A stretch of DNA of 64,000 nucleotides from Hymenobacter sp. DG01 (GTDB lineage Bacteria; Bacteroidota; Bacteroidia; Cytophagales; Hymenobacteraceae), in contig NZ_CP040936.1 of NCBI RefSeq assembly GCF_006352025.1, positions 3,660,001 to 3,724,000 of the forward strand, written 5' to 3'. The position numbers were made by a program, and so were the translations under genes. This document shows positions 16,795 to 24,870 of this stretch, one piece after another. Each line of letters begins with the position of its first letter. Positions within the stretch are counted from its first letter, which is position 1. The notes beneath the pieces are model-generated. The model was not told where the DNA came from, made no database searches, and was given only the letters and a program-made list of their open reading frames with translations.

Positions 16795-18488
16795 TGCTGA
16801 CACAAACTACTTCTGCTGCTGCCGCCGCGCCGGTGGCCGCTTCTGATAAGCTCGCGGCCTGGCAGCCGGCTTTGCTGGCCGTGCTGAGCGCGGTGCTCTT
16901 GTGGCTGGGCTGGCCGGTGCACCCCGCTGTACTGGCCTTGCTACTGCTGGTGGGCTGGGTTCCCTACCTCCGCATGGAGCAGCAACTCACTACGCGCGGT
17001 GCCAGCGGCTGGAAGGTGTGGCGCTACAGCTACTTGCTGCTGGTGCTCTGGAACCTGTTTACTACCTACTGGGTGAGCTACAGCACCTTGGGCGGTGGCA
17101 TTACGGCCGTGGTCTGCAATGCGTTGCTGATGAGCCTACCCCTCACGGCGTTCTACCACACCAAGAAGCGCTTCGGCCCGAAGCTGGGCTACCTCTCCCT
17201 CCCTATCTACTGGATTGCCTTCGAGCAAGTGCACCTGCACTGGTTCCTGACCTGGCCCTGGCTGACGCTGGGCAACGGCTTCGCCCAAGCCAACCAGTGG
17301 GTGCAGTGGTACGAGTACACCGGCTTCCTGGGCGGTTCCGTCTGGGTCTGGCTGGTGAACCTGCTGGTATTCCGGGCGTGGTTTGGCTTTCGGCAGCCTA
17401 GCCCTACCCCCCATCCTCAGGGCAAAGCCTCCGAGAGGAAGGTAAGCTGGCTGTGGCCCGTGCTGGCGGCCGTACTACCGATAGGGGCATCCTATCTCAT
17501 TGGGAGCCAGTATCAAGAGAAAGGCCCCACGGCCGAGGTGCTGGTGATTCAGCCCAACGTGGACCCGTTTAATGAGAAGTTCGAGGGCGGCGCCAACTTT
17601 ATTTCCCACGACTTGCAGCTGCAGCGCATGCTCACCCTCACCGAGCAGAACCTCACCCCCCAGACCAAGCTCGTGCTCTGGCCCGAAACCTCCCTCGATG
17701 AAACCTACTTCGAGTCGAATATCGACGGCTACCCCAAAATTCAGCACCTGCGCCAGTGGTTGGGCCAGCACCCGGGGGTAGAGCTGATTACGGGCCTGAC
17801 GACGGTGGAGCAGTACGGCCCGCAAAAGGAAAAAGCTAGCCCCACCGCCCGCTTCCGCGAAGACCTGGGCTACTACGACATTTTCAACGCCGCCCTGCAC
17901 CTGGGTAGCGCCACCGGCCCGGCCGAGTTCTACCATAAGTCGAGGCTGGTGCCGGGGGTAGAGGGCGTGCCGCCGTGGCTATCGGCCTTCGTGATTGACC
18001 TGGGCGGCACGGCCGGCGGCCTGGGCTCCCAGCCTGAGCGCACGGTGTACCGCACCGCTACTCCGGGCCTAAGCGTAGGGCCGGTTATCTGCTACGAATC
18101 GGTGTACGGCGACTTTGTGGGCGACTACGTGAAGAACGGGGCCTCCCTCATCGGCATCATCACCAACGACGGCTGGTGGTCCGATTCGCCGGGCCACAAC
18201 CAGCACCTGCAGTACGCAACCCTGCGCGCCATCGAAACCCGCCGCGACATTGCCCGCTCGGCCAATACCGGCATCTCGGCCTTCATCAACCAGAAAGGTG
18301 AAATTACCCAGCGCACCGGCTGGTGGGTGCAGGCAGCCAGCCGCGCCACCGTGCACCTGAACACGGAGCAAACCTTCTACGTCCGCTACGGCGAGCTGAT
18401 TGGCCCCGCCTGCCAAGTGCTGGCTGTGCTCTTGCTCGTGCTAACGGTGGTGCGGGCCGCGCAGAACCGAAAACAACTAGCGGCGTAA
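16794..18488 (+). CDS. lnt: Apolipoprotein N-acyltransferase
   Basis: A 564-residue protein: about 6-7 N-terminal membrane spans, a periplasmic nitrilase-like domain (about 245-525), and one C-terminal span. The catalytic triad is visible as Glu298 (LWPETSLDE), Lys382 (YHKSRLVPGVE) and Cys433 (VICYESVYGD). Lnt transfers an acyl chain from phospholipid to the N-terminal cysteine of lipoproteins, the last step of their maturation; several lipoproteins in this window would be substrates. The start is GTG at 16794-16796, overlapping the rsmI stop by one base. It is followed by an inverted repeat with a T run that can terminate transcription. Confidence 0.95.
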   Translation: MLTQTTSAAAAAPVAASDKLAAWQPALLAVLSAVLLWLGWPVHPAVLALLLLVGWVPYLRMEQQLTTRGASGWKVWRYSYLLLVLWNLFTTYWVSYSTLGGGITAVVCNALLMSLPLTAFYHTKKRFGPKLGYLSLPIYWIAFEQVHLHWFLTWPWLTLGNGFAQANQWVQWYEYTGFLGGSVWVWLVNLLVFRAWFGFRQPSPTPHPQGKASERKVSWLWPVLAAVLPIGASYLIGSQYQEKGPTAEVLVIQPNVDPFNEKFEGGANFISHDLQLQRMLTLTEQNLTPQTKLVLWPETSLDETYFESNIDGYPKIQHLRQWLGQHPGVELITGLTTVEQYGPQKEKASPTARFREDLGYYDIFNAALHLGSATGPAEFYHKSRLVPGVEGVPPWLSAFVIDLGGTAGGLGSQPERTVYRTATPGLSVGPVICYESVYGDFVGDYVKNGASLIGIITNDGWWSDSPGHNQHLQYATLRAIETRRDIARSANTGISAFINQKGEITQRTGWWVQAASRATVHLNTEQTFYVRYGELIGPACQVLAVLLLVLTVVRAAQNRKQLAA

Positions 18489-18497
18489 AGCCTGTTC

Positions 18498-18593
18498 TTG
18501 TCATCCTGAGCCCAAGCGAAGGACCTCTACCCCTGGTTAACTACACAAGAGTTACCTCCGGTAGAGGTCCTTCGCTTAGGCTCAGGATGACAA
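18498..18593. repeat. Dispersed inverted repeat, family B, copy 1
   Basis: 33-bp arms (18498-18530 and 18561-18593) with one mismatch; the arms contain GTCATCCTGAGC and GCGAAGGACCT. Six T follow the second arm on the plus strand, so it can also terminate the rsmI-lnt transcript. A second copy is at 40861-40952. Confidence 0.88.
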
Positions 18594-18622
18594 TTTTTTC
18601 CCGACGACACTACCTTCGCTTC

Positions 18623-19417
18623 ATGGATTACAACCAACTCAGCTTTCAACTCGCCGCCGTAACGCGCCACGCGGGCCAGTTTATTCGCCAGGAGGCGGCC
18701 ACCTTCGACCGGAGCCATATCGAAACCAAAGGCGTGCACGACCTGGTATCGTACGTGGACAAGGAAACCGAGAAGCTGCTAGTGGCTGGTTTGCGCGAGC
18801 TGCTGCCCGAGGCCGGCTTCATTACCGAAGAAGGCACTGAGGGAGCCGACCGCGCTGAGGAATACAACTGGATTATCGACCCCCTGGACGGCACCACCAA
18901 CTTTGTGCACGGCCTGCCGGTGTACTGTGTGAGCGTGGGCCTTATCCACCACCAGGAGCTGGTAGCTGGGGTAGTGTATGAGGTAGTGCGCGACGAGTGC
19001 TTCCGGGCCGCTAAAGGTGCCGGCGCCTTCTGCAACGAGGTGCCCATCCACGTTTCCGACGTGCCCGAGCTAAATAGCTCCCTAATTGCCACCGGCTTCC
19101 CCTACACCGATTTCACCCAGCTCACGGAGTATCTGCAGTTGCTGAGCGCCTTTATCCAACGCTCCCACGGCGTGCGCCGGGTAGGCTCCGCCGCCGCCGA
19201 CCTGGCCTACGTAGCCGCCGGCCGCTTCGAGGGCTTCTTCGAGTTCAATCTCAACTCCTATGACGTTGCCGCCGGCATCCTGCTGGTGCGCGAAGCCGGG
19301 GGCCGCGTCACCGCTTTCCTGGAAGAGGGCGACCCGCTATTCGGCCGCCAGGTAGTAGCCAGCAACGGCCACGTACACGAGGAAATGCAAGCCACCATCC
19401 GGGAAACCTGGAAGTAA
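18623..19417 (+). CDS. Inositol monophosphatase family protein
   Basis: A 264-residue protein starting MDYNQLSFQLAAVTRHAGQF at the ATG 18623. Metal-binding motifs of the family: EEGTEG (Glu of motif A), WIIDPLDGTTNFVHGLP (motif with DPLDGT) and SYDVAAGILLVREAGG near the C-terminus. The family removes phosphate from inositol-1-phosphate and similar small substrates with Mg2+; in bacteria SuhB also acts in rRNA transcription antitermination, while related CysQ acts on 3'-phosphoadenosine 5'-phosphate. I cannot separate these by eye. A longer open frame reaching back into lnt is not a real extension. Confidence 0.9.
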   Translation: MDYNQLSFQLAAVTRHAGQFIRQEAATFDRSHIETKGVHDLVSYVDKETEKLLVAGLRELLPEAGFITEEGTEGADRAEEYNWIIDPLDGTTNFVHGLPVYCVSVGLIHHQELVAGVVYEVVRDECFRAAKGAGAFCNEVPIHVSDVPELNSSLIATGFPYTDFTQLTEYLQLLSAFIQRSHGVRRVGSAAADLAYVAAGRFEGFFEFNLNSYDVAAGILLVREAGGRVTAFLEEGDPLFGRQVVASNGHVHEEMQATIRETWK

Positions 19418-19423
19418 TGTAAT

Positions 19424-19508
19424 GTAGCCCGGACTTTAGTCCGGCCCCACAACTGTCGCCTTTCTCAAGCCGGAATCGAAACGCCTACCGGACTAAAGTC
19501 CGGGCTAC
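19424..19508. repeat. Dispersed inverted repeat, family C, copy 1
   Basis: Perfect 21-bp arms (19424-19444 and 19488-19508) built around GTAGCCCGGACTTTAGTCCG, whose core GGACTTTAGTCC is itself almost palindromic. A second copy is at 38553-38722. Confidence 0.85.
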
Positions 19509-19531
19509 GGCAAACTTTTCCCGGTGCGGCG

Positions 19532-19539
19532 TAGTTTTG
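19532..19539 (+). promoter_or_regulatory. Putative -7 element of the FeoB-associated gene
   Basis: TAGTTTTG matches TAnnTTTG exactly, 8 nt before the ATG at 19548. No clear -33 element. Confidence 0.35.
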
Positions 19540-19547
19540 TGAGCATC

Positions 19548-19748
19548 ATGTGGATACAGTACCTCATCATCGCCTTGCTTTTTGCCGGAGCTGCCTTCTA
19601 CGTGGGGCGCATCTTCTGGCGGGCCTTCCTTTCCAAAGATCAGTCGGGCTGCGCCAAGGGGTGCGGCGGTGCCTGCTCTGTGATTGATGTGGATCGGCTG
19701 CAGCGCACCATTGAGCTGGCCGCTGCCCGCGAAGGGACCGGGCGCTAG
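19548..19748 (+). CDS. FeoB-associated Cys-rich membrane protein
   Basis: A 66-residue protein. One N-terminal membrane span (about 4-24, YLIIALLFAGAAFYVGRIFW) is followed by a short cytoplasmic tail with the Cys cluster CAKGCGGACS. Length and layout fit the FeoB-associated Cys-rich family, thought to assist ferrous iron uptake, but no feoA or feoB gene is in the window, so the name is by family only. A longer in-frame start at 19524 (8 more residues) is possible. Followed by a terminator hairpin. Confidence 0.75.
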   Translation: MWIQYLIIALLFAGAAFYVGRIFWRAFLSKDQSGCAKGCGGACSVIDVDRLQRTIELAAAREGTGR

Positions 19749-19780
19749 CTGCGCAATATTCTTGCTACGGGATATAACCT

Positions 19781-19816
19781 GCCCCCGCACTGGCTACGTA
19801 TAGCCGGTGCGGGGGC
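19781..19816 (+). terminator. Terminator after the Cys-rich protein gene
   Basis: 16-nt arms (19781-19796, 19801-19816) with one wobble and a CGTA loop, followed by a short TTTC; 32 nt after the stop codon. Confidence 0.65.
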
Positions 19817-19880
19817 TTTCCGTTGATGGCCTTGCCTACCCCCGGAACCTCTTCCAACCTCCCTTAAAACGCCCCTCATC

Positions 19881-20219
19881 ATGCAAGACAAAGAAGAAGA
19901 ACGCTCGCTGGTTAACGTAGAAAGAAAGCTTAACGAAGAAGGCTACACCGCTGATTTCAGCGTGCAGAATGGCCGCCTCTACGCCATGAGCGACGAGAAG
20001 AAAACCTACGGCCCCGAGGATGTAACTATTGTGGACTTCTACCGCTTCGAGGGCGAAAGCAACCCCGACGATATGTCTATCCTCTACGCTCTGGAAACCG
20101 CCGACGGCGTGCGCGGCACTATTTCCTCGGCCTACGGTACCTATGGCGAATCGGACTCGATTGAGTTCCTGAAGCAGGTAGAAGACCTGGGCAAGAACCT
20201 GAGCAAGAAGTTCAAGTAA
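19881..20219 (+). CDS. Small conserved Bacteroidota protein (often named phosphoribosylpyrophosphate synthetase)
   Basis: A 112-residue soluble protein: LNEEGYTADFSVQNGRLYAM, then PEDVTIVDFYRFEGESNPDDMSILYALETADGVRGTISSAYGTYG. This pattern recurs in a small Bacteroidota family that databases often label phosphoribosylpyrophosphate synthetase, although it is far too short to be that enzyme and lacks its PRPP loop. Function is therefore unknown. Flanked by terminators on both sides, so it is a single-gene unit. Confidence 0.75.
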   Translation: MQDKEEERSLVNVERKLNEEGYTADFSVQNGRLYAMSDEKKTYGPEDVTIVDFYRFEGESNPDDMSILYALETADGVRGTISSAYGTYGESDSIEFLKQVEDLGKNLSKKFK

Positions 20220-20250
20220 GCTCATCCGCCCTGCCCGTTCCTTTCCCACC

Positions 20251-20284
20251 AGAGTGCGCCGCAGCGAAAGTTGCGGCGCACTCT
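20251..20284 (+). terminator. Terminator after the 112-residue gene
   Basis: Perfect 13-bp arms (20251-20263 and 20272-20284) around an 8-nt loop, 32 nt after the stop codon. No U tract; it may act mainly in mRNA stability. Confidence 0.6.
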
Positions 20285-20314
20285 GCCATTTCTGCCCTAC
20301 CCAACCTCAACGCT

Positions 20315-21610
20315 ATGAAAACCCCGCTGCCTACCCACCCCCTCCGTTCCAGCCGCGACCTGGACCCGCTCATCGAAGCCATCGGCGACGCCCGCGTGGT
20401 ACTGCTGGGCGAGGCCTCCCACGGCACCTCCGAGTACTATACCTGGCGCGCGGCCCTTTCCAAGCGGCTCATTCAGGAGAAAGGCTTCCACTTCATTGCC
20501 GTGGAAGGCGACTGGCCCGACTGCTTTGAGGTAAACGCCGCCATCAAGCAGGATGAGCCCACCTACGGGACTGCAGCTAAGTTGCTGAGTACCTTCAACC
20601 GTTGGCCTACCTGGATGTGGGGCAACTGGGAAATTGCGGCCCTGGTGGAATGGCTACACCAGCACAACCGGCAGTTGCCGCGCGAGCAAAGGGTAGGCTT
20701 CTACGGGCTGGACGTGTACAGCCTCTGGGAGTCGTTGCAGGAGATTATGCACTACGTGGAAAAGCAGGGCGACGGAGCCGTGCAGGCCGCCCACCGGGCT
20801 TTCCAGTGCTTTGAGCCCTACGGCGACGACCCCCAGGAGTACGCCCATGCTGTGGCCTACGTCTCGGAAGATTGCGAGGATGAGGTAACCGAGATGCTGC
20901 GGGCCCTGCGCAAGCAGGTAGCCAGCCAGCAAACCGACGGCTTGCCGGACCGGGAGCAGAAATTCAATGCCGAGCAAAACGCCCTGGTAGCCGTGAATGC
21001 GGAGCGCTACTACCGGGCCATGATACAGGGCGGCTCGGCCTCCTGGAACGTGCGCGACACCCACATGATGGAAACCCTCACTCGCCTCCTGGACCTGCAC
21101 GGCCCCGATAGCAAGGCCATCATCTGGGAACACAACACCCACATCGGCGACGCCCGCTACACCGACATGCGCAGCGACGACATGGTGAACGTGGGCCAGC
21201 TCGCCCGCGAAGTATATGGCCGCAACAACGTGTTTGCCGTGGGCTTCGGCTCCTATCAGGGCTCCGTTATTGCCGGCCGCAAGTGGGGCGCTACCCCCGA
21301 GAAGATGACCGTACCCGAAGCCACCCGCGGCTCCTGGGAAAACCTGCTCCACCAGCAGCTCCAGGGCGAAAACGCCCTGCTGTTTTCCGAGGATCTGCGC
21401 GGCCACGATGCCCTGCGCCAGTCCATTGGCCACCGGGCCATTGGGGTGGTGTACCGCTCGGAGTTCGAGCGGTTCGGAAACTACGTGCCCTCCATCATTC
21501 CGGACCGCTACGACGCCTTCCTGTTCCTCGACCAAACCCAGGCCCTGCACCCGCTGCCTACCCACCACGACGAGCACACCCCACCGGATTTGTACCCCTG
21601 GGGAGAGTAA
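20315..21610 (+). CDS. Erythromycin esterase family protein
   Basis: A 431-residue soluble protein. Family motifs: VVLLGEASHGTSEYYTWRAALSKRLI (about 28-53, with the catalytic-type Glu and His), IAVEGDWPDC (61-70), FYGLDVYSLWESL, IIWEHNTHIGDAR (His pair) and VYRSEFERFGNYVPS near the end. EreA/EreB members hydrolyse the macrolide lactone, but most chromosomal relatives have unknown substrates and some belong to a broader hydrolase group, so resistance should not be assumed. No signal peptide. Single-gene unit. Confidence 0.88.
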   Translation: MKTPLPTHPLRSSRDLDPLIEAIGDARVVLLGEASHGTSEYYTWRAALSKRLIQEKGFHFIAVEGDWPDCFEVNAAIKQDEPTYGTAAKLLSTFNRWPTWMWGNWEIAALVEWLHQHNRQLPREQRVGFYGLDVYSLWESLQEIMHYVEKQGDGAVQAAHRAFQCFEPYGDDPQEYAHAVAYVSEDCEDEVTEMLRALRKQVASQQTDGLPDREQKFNAEQNALVAVNAERYYRAMIQGGSASWNVRDTHMMETLTRLLDLHGPDSKAIIWEHNTHIGDARYTDMRSDDMVNVGQLAREVYGRNNVFAVGFGSYQGSVIAGRKWGATPEKMTVPEATRGSWENLLHQQLQGENALLFSEDLRGHDALRQSIGHRAIGVVYRSEFERFGNYVPSIIPDRYDAFLFLDQTQALHPLPTHHDEHTPPDLYPWGE

Positions 21611-21711
21611 GGGTGAGAGGGTAGGAGGGTGTGCGTTCAGGAGGGAAAAGCGGGTTGATCCTGCGGCGGCTTCTGCGGCTTCCCGGCTTCATTCCAGAAG
21701 AGAGTGCGCTA

Positions 21712-22686
21712 CTACATCACCAGCCCAAAACGGCCGCCTTGGGTATCGAGGATGATGGTGCGCTCGGCGAAGGGCTCGTTGCCGAGCATACCGCCCATAC
21801 CCGAGAAGCGCATCAGCAGGCTCTCCTTCAGACTGGTGCCTTCAATGTAGGTCACCGTCCGGAAGGGGAGGGCTACCTGACCAAGCTGCATGGCCGTGGT
21901 GGTGGGGGCGGTGTAGGCGTGCAGCGTCCGGCCCAGAGAGTTAACGGCGGCATGCTGAACGTCGGCGCCGGGCTGGGTCATGGTCTGCCAAGTGTCCTGG
22001 CTGGTGAGCAGGGAAAAGGCGCTGCTGCCGGAGTCGAAGAGCAGCTGGCGGGGCTCGTCCTGCACGGTGGCATTAAGTAGCACCCGGCGGCCGGTGAATT
22101 GCAGGGGCACAAAGGCTGCCTGGCGGCTTAGGCTGGCCGGCACGGTAGCCTCCAGGGTAAAGTGCTGCCGGGCGTAGTCAAGCACCAGCACCCGGCCCTC
22201 CAGCACATCCGTCCCCAGCGTCCCGATGATGAAGGGCTGGGTGGTATCAGCGGGCAACTCCGTTTTGCCATAGTCGAAGACGCGCATGCGGCGGGCGGTT
22301 ACCTGGCCGCTGCCTAATCCAAACCGGAAGTTGCGCAGCGTATCAGCCTGAGCGGGCAAGCTCTGGGCCAGCGCCGGGTAGCTACCTCGCAGTGCTGCCA
22401 ATGCCTTGCCATACATGAGGGAGGTAGGCGCGCCCGTATCAAACTGGAAGTAGCAGGTGCGAGGGCAGCCGGGCAGGCGCACGGGCAGCAGCAGGGCGGC
22501 GTGGGGCATGGCGGGCTTGGCCGTAGTATCGGCCAGCCAGGTAAAGCGGCAGGTAGCAGGTAGGCCCGCAACGGCAAGCTGACTGGGGGCTGGCATAAAC
22601 TTCCGCTTCATGTAGAAGTAGCCGCCGATGCCACTAACAACAAGTAGAATCAGTACTCCGAGCAGAATTTTGAAGAGCGGTTTCAT
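21712..22686 (-). CDS. Membrane-anchored aspartyl protease-like protein with two DxG motifs
   Basis: A 324-residue protein with one N-terminal membrane span (about 5-25) and a periplasmic part. Two aspartyl-protease-type motifs occur: FQFDTGAPTSLMYG (about 81-94) and LLFDSGSSAFSLLTSQ (about 216-231), each followed by a hydrophobic segment with Gly (IIGTLGTDVLEGRVLVLDY; GMGGMLGNEPFAERTIILD). This is a two-lobed arrangement within one chain, like pepsin, rather than the usual single retropepsin-like domain that dimerises. Whether it is catalytic is unknown. It stands alone. Confidence 0.65.
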   Translation of the reverse strand: MKPLFKILLGVLILLVVSGIGGYFYMKRKFMPAPSQLAVAGLPATCRFTWLADTTAKPAMPHAALLLPVRLPGCPRTCYFQFDTGAPTSLMYGKALAALRGSYPALAQSLPAQADTLRNFRFGLGSGQVTARRMRVFDYGKTELPADTTQPFIIGTLGTDVLEGRVLVLDYARQHFTLEATVPASLSRQAAFVPLQFTGRRVLLNATVQDEPRQLLFDSGSSAFSLLTSQDTWQTMTQPGADVQHAAVNSLGRTLHAYTAPTTTAMQLGQVALPFRTVTYIEGTSLKESLLMRFSGMGGMLGNEPFAERTIILDTQGGRFGLVM

Positions 22687-22817
22687 GGGACGCGAGGCGT
22701 GGTGGTTAATGGCCTAAAAGTGCGGCAGCCAGCCCCTATGTCCGTGCGCCATTTCTACGTCATTTCACCGACGCAAAATATAAACACCTGGTAATTAAGG
22801 ATTTGATAAATGGCGCT

Positions 22818-23435
22818 CTACAGATGGATGGGATACACATTCAGGCTGCCCTGCCGTAACCGCCAGGCATTGTACCCAATTACCAAGACGTTGGTAGCGT
22901 AGGTAAACACCAGTACCACGAGGTACAGGCCCGGCATCAGGGAGCGGTGCGCGCCGGCCAGCAGCAGCTGCGCCATCACCACCACCAGAAAGGCGAGCGA
23001 GCTTCCTACCTGCCACAACACCTGAAAACCCAATACCCGCCGCCCCACTTCCGCCGCGTGCTGCACCTCCGCGCGATGCTTCCGCCAGAGCCACCACGGC
23101 ACCAGAATATTCAACAGGGGTAGCACCAGAAAGCTCAGGGCGCTTAGGTTGAGCAGCTGCAGAAAGTCGGGGTCGGGGCGCAGGGTGGGGGTAGGCGCGG
23201 CCAAGACAGGTGTAGTAGCAACGTGTTCCGGCAGAGGCTCCGGCTCCGCCCGAAAGGCCTCGAGTGGCACTTCAAGGGCTGCGGCTAGGGCTTGCAGGGT
23301 ATGGCCCCGGGGCACCGTCTCGCCCTGTTCTACCCGCTGAATCGTGCGCAAGCTCACCCCCGACTGCTCCGCCAATACTTCCTGCGAAAGACCTTTACTT
23401 TTCCGGAGTGTAGCAATGCGGGCAGCCGAGAACAT
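22818..23435 (-). CDS. XRE-type regulator fused to a DUF4870-like membrane domain
   Basis: A 205-residue protein from the ATG 23435 (MFSAARIATLRKSKGLSQEV). Residues about 4-62 are a Cro/C1-type helix-turn-helix (LSQEVLAEQSGVSLRTIQRVEQGETVPRGHTLQALAAAL). A Pro-rich linker follows, then four hydrophobic segments (about 95-195) with LSFLVLPLLNILVPWWLWRK, which resembles DUF4870. This DNA-binding plus membrane arrangement is seen in other bacteria and suggests a regulator held at the inner membrane. A start 9 codons upstream is possible. Target genes unknown. Confidence 0.75.
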   Translation of the reverse strand: MFSAARIATLRKSKGLSQEVLAEQSGVSLRTIQRVEQGETVPRGHTLQALAAALEVPLEAFRAEPEPLPEHVATTPVLAAPTPTLRPDPDFLQLLNLSALSFLVLPLLNILVPWWLWRKHRAEVQHAAEVGRRVLGFQVLWQVGSSLAFLVVVMAQLLLAGAHRSLMPGLYLVVLVFTYATNVLVIGYNAWRLRQGSLNVYPIHL

Positions 23436-23510
23436 AGGGATAGGGTAGAAGCGAGGACCCAAGATAGGCTTCTCGTTTCACCTAAAGAGTATGAACAGTA
23501 AGACAAGACC

Positions 23511-23603
23511 GTCATTCCGGGCTTGTTGAGGAATCTCGCGTGCTGACGTCTGATTACTACCACAACATCACCACGCGAGATTCCTTGACAAGCTCGGAAT
23601 GAC
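23511..23603. repeat. Dispersed inverted repeat, family A, copy 2
   Basis: Arms of about 36 nt (23511-23546 and 23568-23603) with a few mismatches; they share GTCATTCC...GAGGAATCTCGCGTG with copy 1 at 15887-15985. The two arms have diverged slightly, so this copy is older or decaying. Confidence 0.85.
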
Positions 23604-23676
23604 GTTCCTGGCAGGCGCAGGCAATAACCCTGTTTAAACTCCTGCCCTCACACCCTCACACCCTCCTACCCCACTC

Positions 23677-24699
23677 TTACCCCCACACCTTAGTGCCTTC
23701 GGTGCAGTTGCGGCACATGTCTATCTGGTCGCGGCCTTTGAGGAGGGAGGCGCGGAAGCGCTGGTACTTGGTGCCGTGCCAGAGCTGGCGGAAGGTTTGA
23801 GTTTTTAGGTCGCCGAGACGGTATTCGGCGTCTTTGTCGAAGCAGCAGGGCACCACCAGTCCATCCCAGGTGATGACGCAGCTGTGCCACATCTTCCAGC
23901 AGTGGTTCACCAGCTTGTTCTTAATACTCCAACTGCCATCCACGTTGTTCTCGTAGCGCGAGTAGTAGTCGATGGTAGGGATGAGGGGGGAGCCGTTCTG
24001 GTAATCGTAAATCTGGGCCGTTTTGAACCACACGTCATCTACTCCCAGCTCCTTAGCCAGGCGCTTGGCGTCTTCAATCTGGTGCTCGTTGGGGCGCACC
24101 ACCAGAAACTGAAACACTACCCGCGGCGTCTGCGACTTCAGCTCCCGGCGCCACTTAATCAGGTTGCGCGTACCCTCCAGCACCTTGTCGAGCTTGCCTC
24201 CTACCCGGTACTGCTGGTACACAGCCTGGGTGGTGCCATCCAAGGAAATAATCAGCCGGTCGAGCCCGCTCTCCACGGTGCGGCGCGCGTTTTGGTCGTT
24301 GAGGTAGTGGGCGTTGGTGCTGGTGGCGGTATAGATGCCCTTATCGGCTGCGTACTTCACCAGGTCCAGGAAGTTGGGGTGGAGGTAGGGCTCCCCCTGA
24401 AAGTAGAAAATCAGGTACCACAGCCGCGAAGCCACCTCGTCTATCGTCTTCCGAAACAGCTCATCGGGCAGCATGCCAGTGGGCCGCGTGAAGGAGCGCA
24501 GGCCGCTGGGGCACTCCGGGCAGCGCAGGTTGCAACTGGTCGTCGGCTCGAAACTCAGGGCTACCGGCAGGCCCCAGTGCCGGGCCTTGCCCGTGAGCTT
24601 GCTCAGCACGTACCCGCCCACTACCTGTGCCCCGTTCCAGAGGCGGCCGGGGGTAGCTTTCGAGAAGAAGTTGAGTCCGTCGGTGAGTAGGGAGGCCAT
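23677..24699 (-). CDS. Radical SAM/SPASM domain protein
   Basis: A 340-residue protein. The radical SAM cluster motif is CNLRCPEC with Cys56, Cys60, Cys63, which binds the 4Fe-4S cluster and S-adenosylmethionine. The barrel continues with IFYFQGEPYLHPNFLDLV and TSTNAHYLN. The C-terminal SPASM-like part has CWKMWHSCVITWDGLVVPCCFD and MCRNC, which bind extra clusters. Such enzymes often modify peptides or sugars; the nearby genes give no substrate. The aromatic start and the position between two inverted repeats mark a monocistronic gene. Confidence 0.9.
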   Translation of the reverse strand: MASLLTDGLNFFSKATPGRLWNGAQVVGGYVLSKLTGKARHWGLPVALSFEPTTSCNLRCPECPSGLRSFTRPTGMLPDELFRKTIDEVASRLWYLIFYFQGEPYLHPNFLDLVKYAADKGIYTATSTNAHYLNDQNARRTVESGLDRLIISLDGTTQAVYQQYRVGGKLDKVLEGTRNLIKWRRELKSQTPRVVFQFLVVRPNEHQIEDAKRLAKELGVDDVWFKTAQIYDYQNGSPLIPTIDYYSRYENNVDGSWSIKNKLVNHCWKMWHSCVITWDGLVVPCCFDKDAEYRLGDLKTQTFRQLWHGTKYQRFRASLLKGRDQIDMCRNCTEGTKVWG

Positions 24700-24723
24700 G
24701 CGAGGGTAAAGGTAGGCTATGAG

Positions 24724-24802
24724 CTGTCATTCCGACGCAGGAGAAATCTGGGCCCAACATCTAGGTGCTAACTCAGATTCCTCACTTCGTTCGGAATGAC
24801 AG
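24724..24802. repeat. Imperfect inverted repeat related to family A
   Basis: CTGTCATTCCGA (24724-24735) pairs with TCGGAATGACAG (24791-24802), and inner AATCTG/CAGATT also pair. The outer GTCATTCCGA is shared with family A, the rest is different, so this looks like a diverged member. Confidence 0.7.
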
Positions 24803-24815
24803 GGGTAACAAACAG

Positions 24816-24847
24816 AAACGCCTTTCGCCGCGCGGCGAAAGGCGTTT
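24816..24847 (-). terminator. Rho-independent terminator of the thioredoxin-fold gene
   Basis: 15-bp arms (24816-24830 and 24833-24847) with a 2-nt CG loop. The whole element is symmetric, with T runs on both strands, so it can work in either direction; it lies 24 nt after the minus-strand gene. Confidence 0.75.
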
Positions 24848-24870
24848 TTTGGTAACTGTCTGTATCAGGC

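Noticed and set aside
18323..18622. In-frame upstream extension of the inositol monophosphatase-like gene
   Set aside because: It overlaps the end of lnt and a family B repeat; family similarity starts at MDYNQLSFQL.
20315..21610. Acquired macrolide-resistance gene
   Set aside because: The product is only a family relative of erythromycin esterases, with host-like composition and no mobile element nearby; resistance cannot be claimed.
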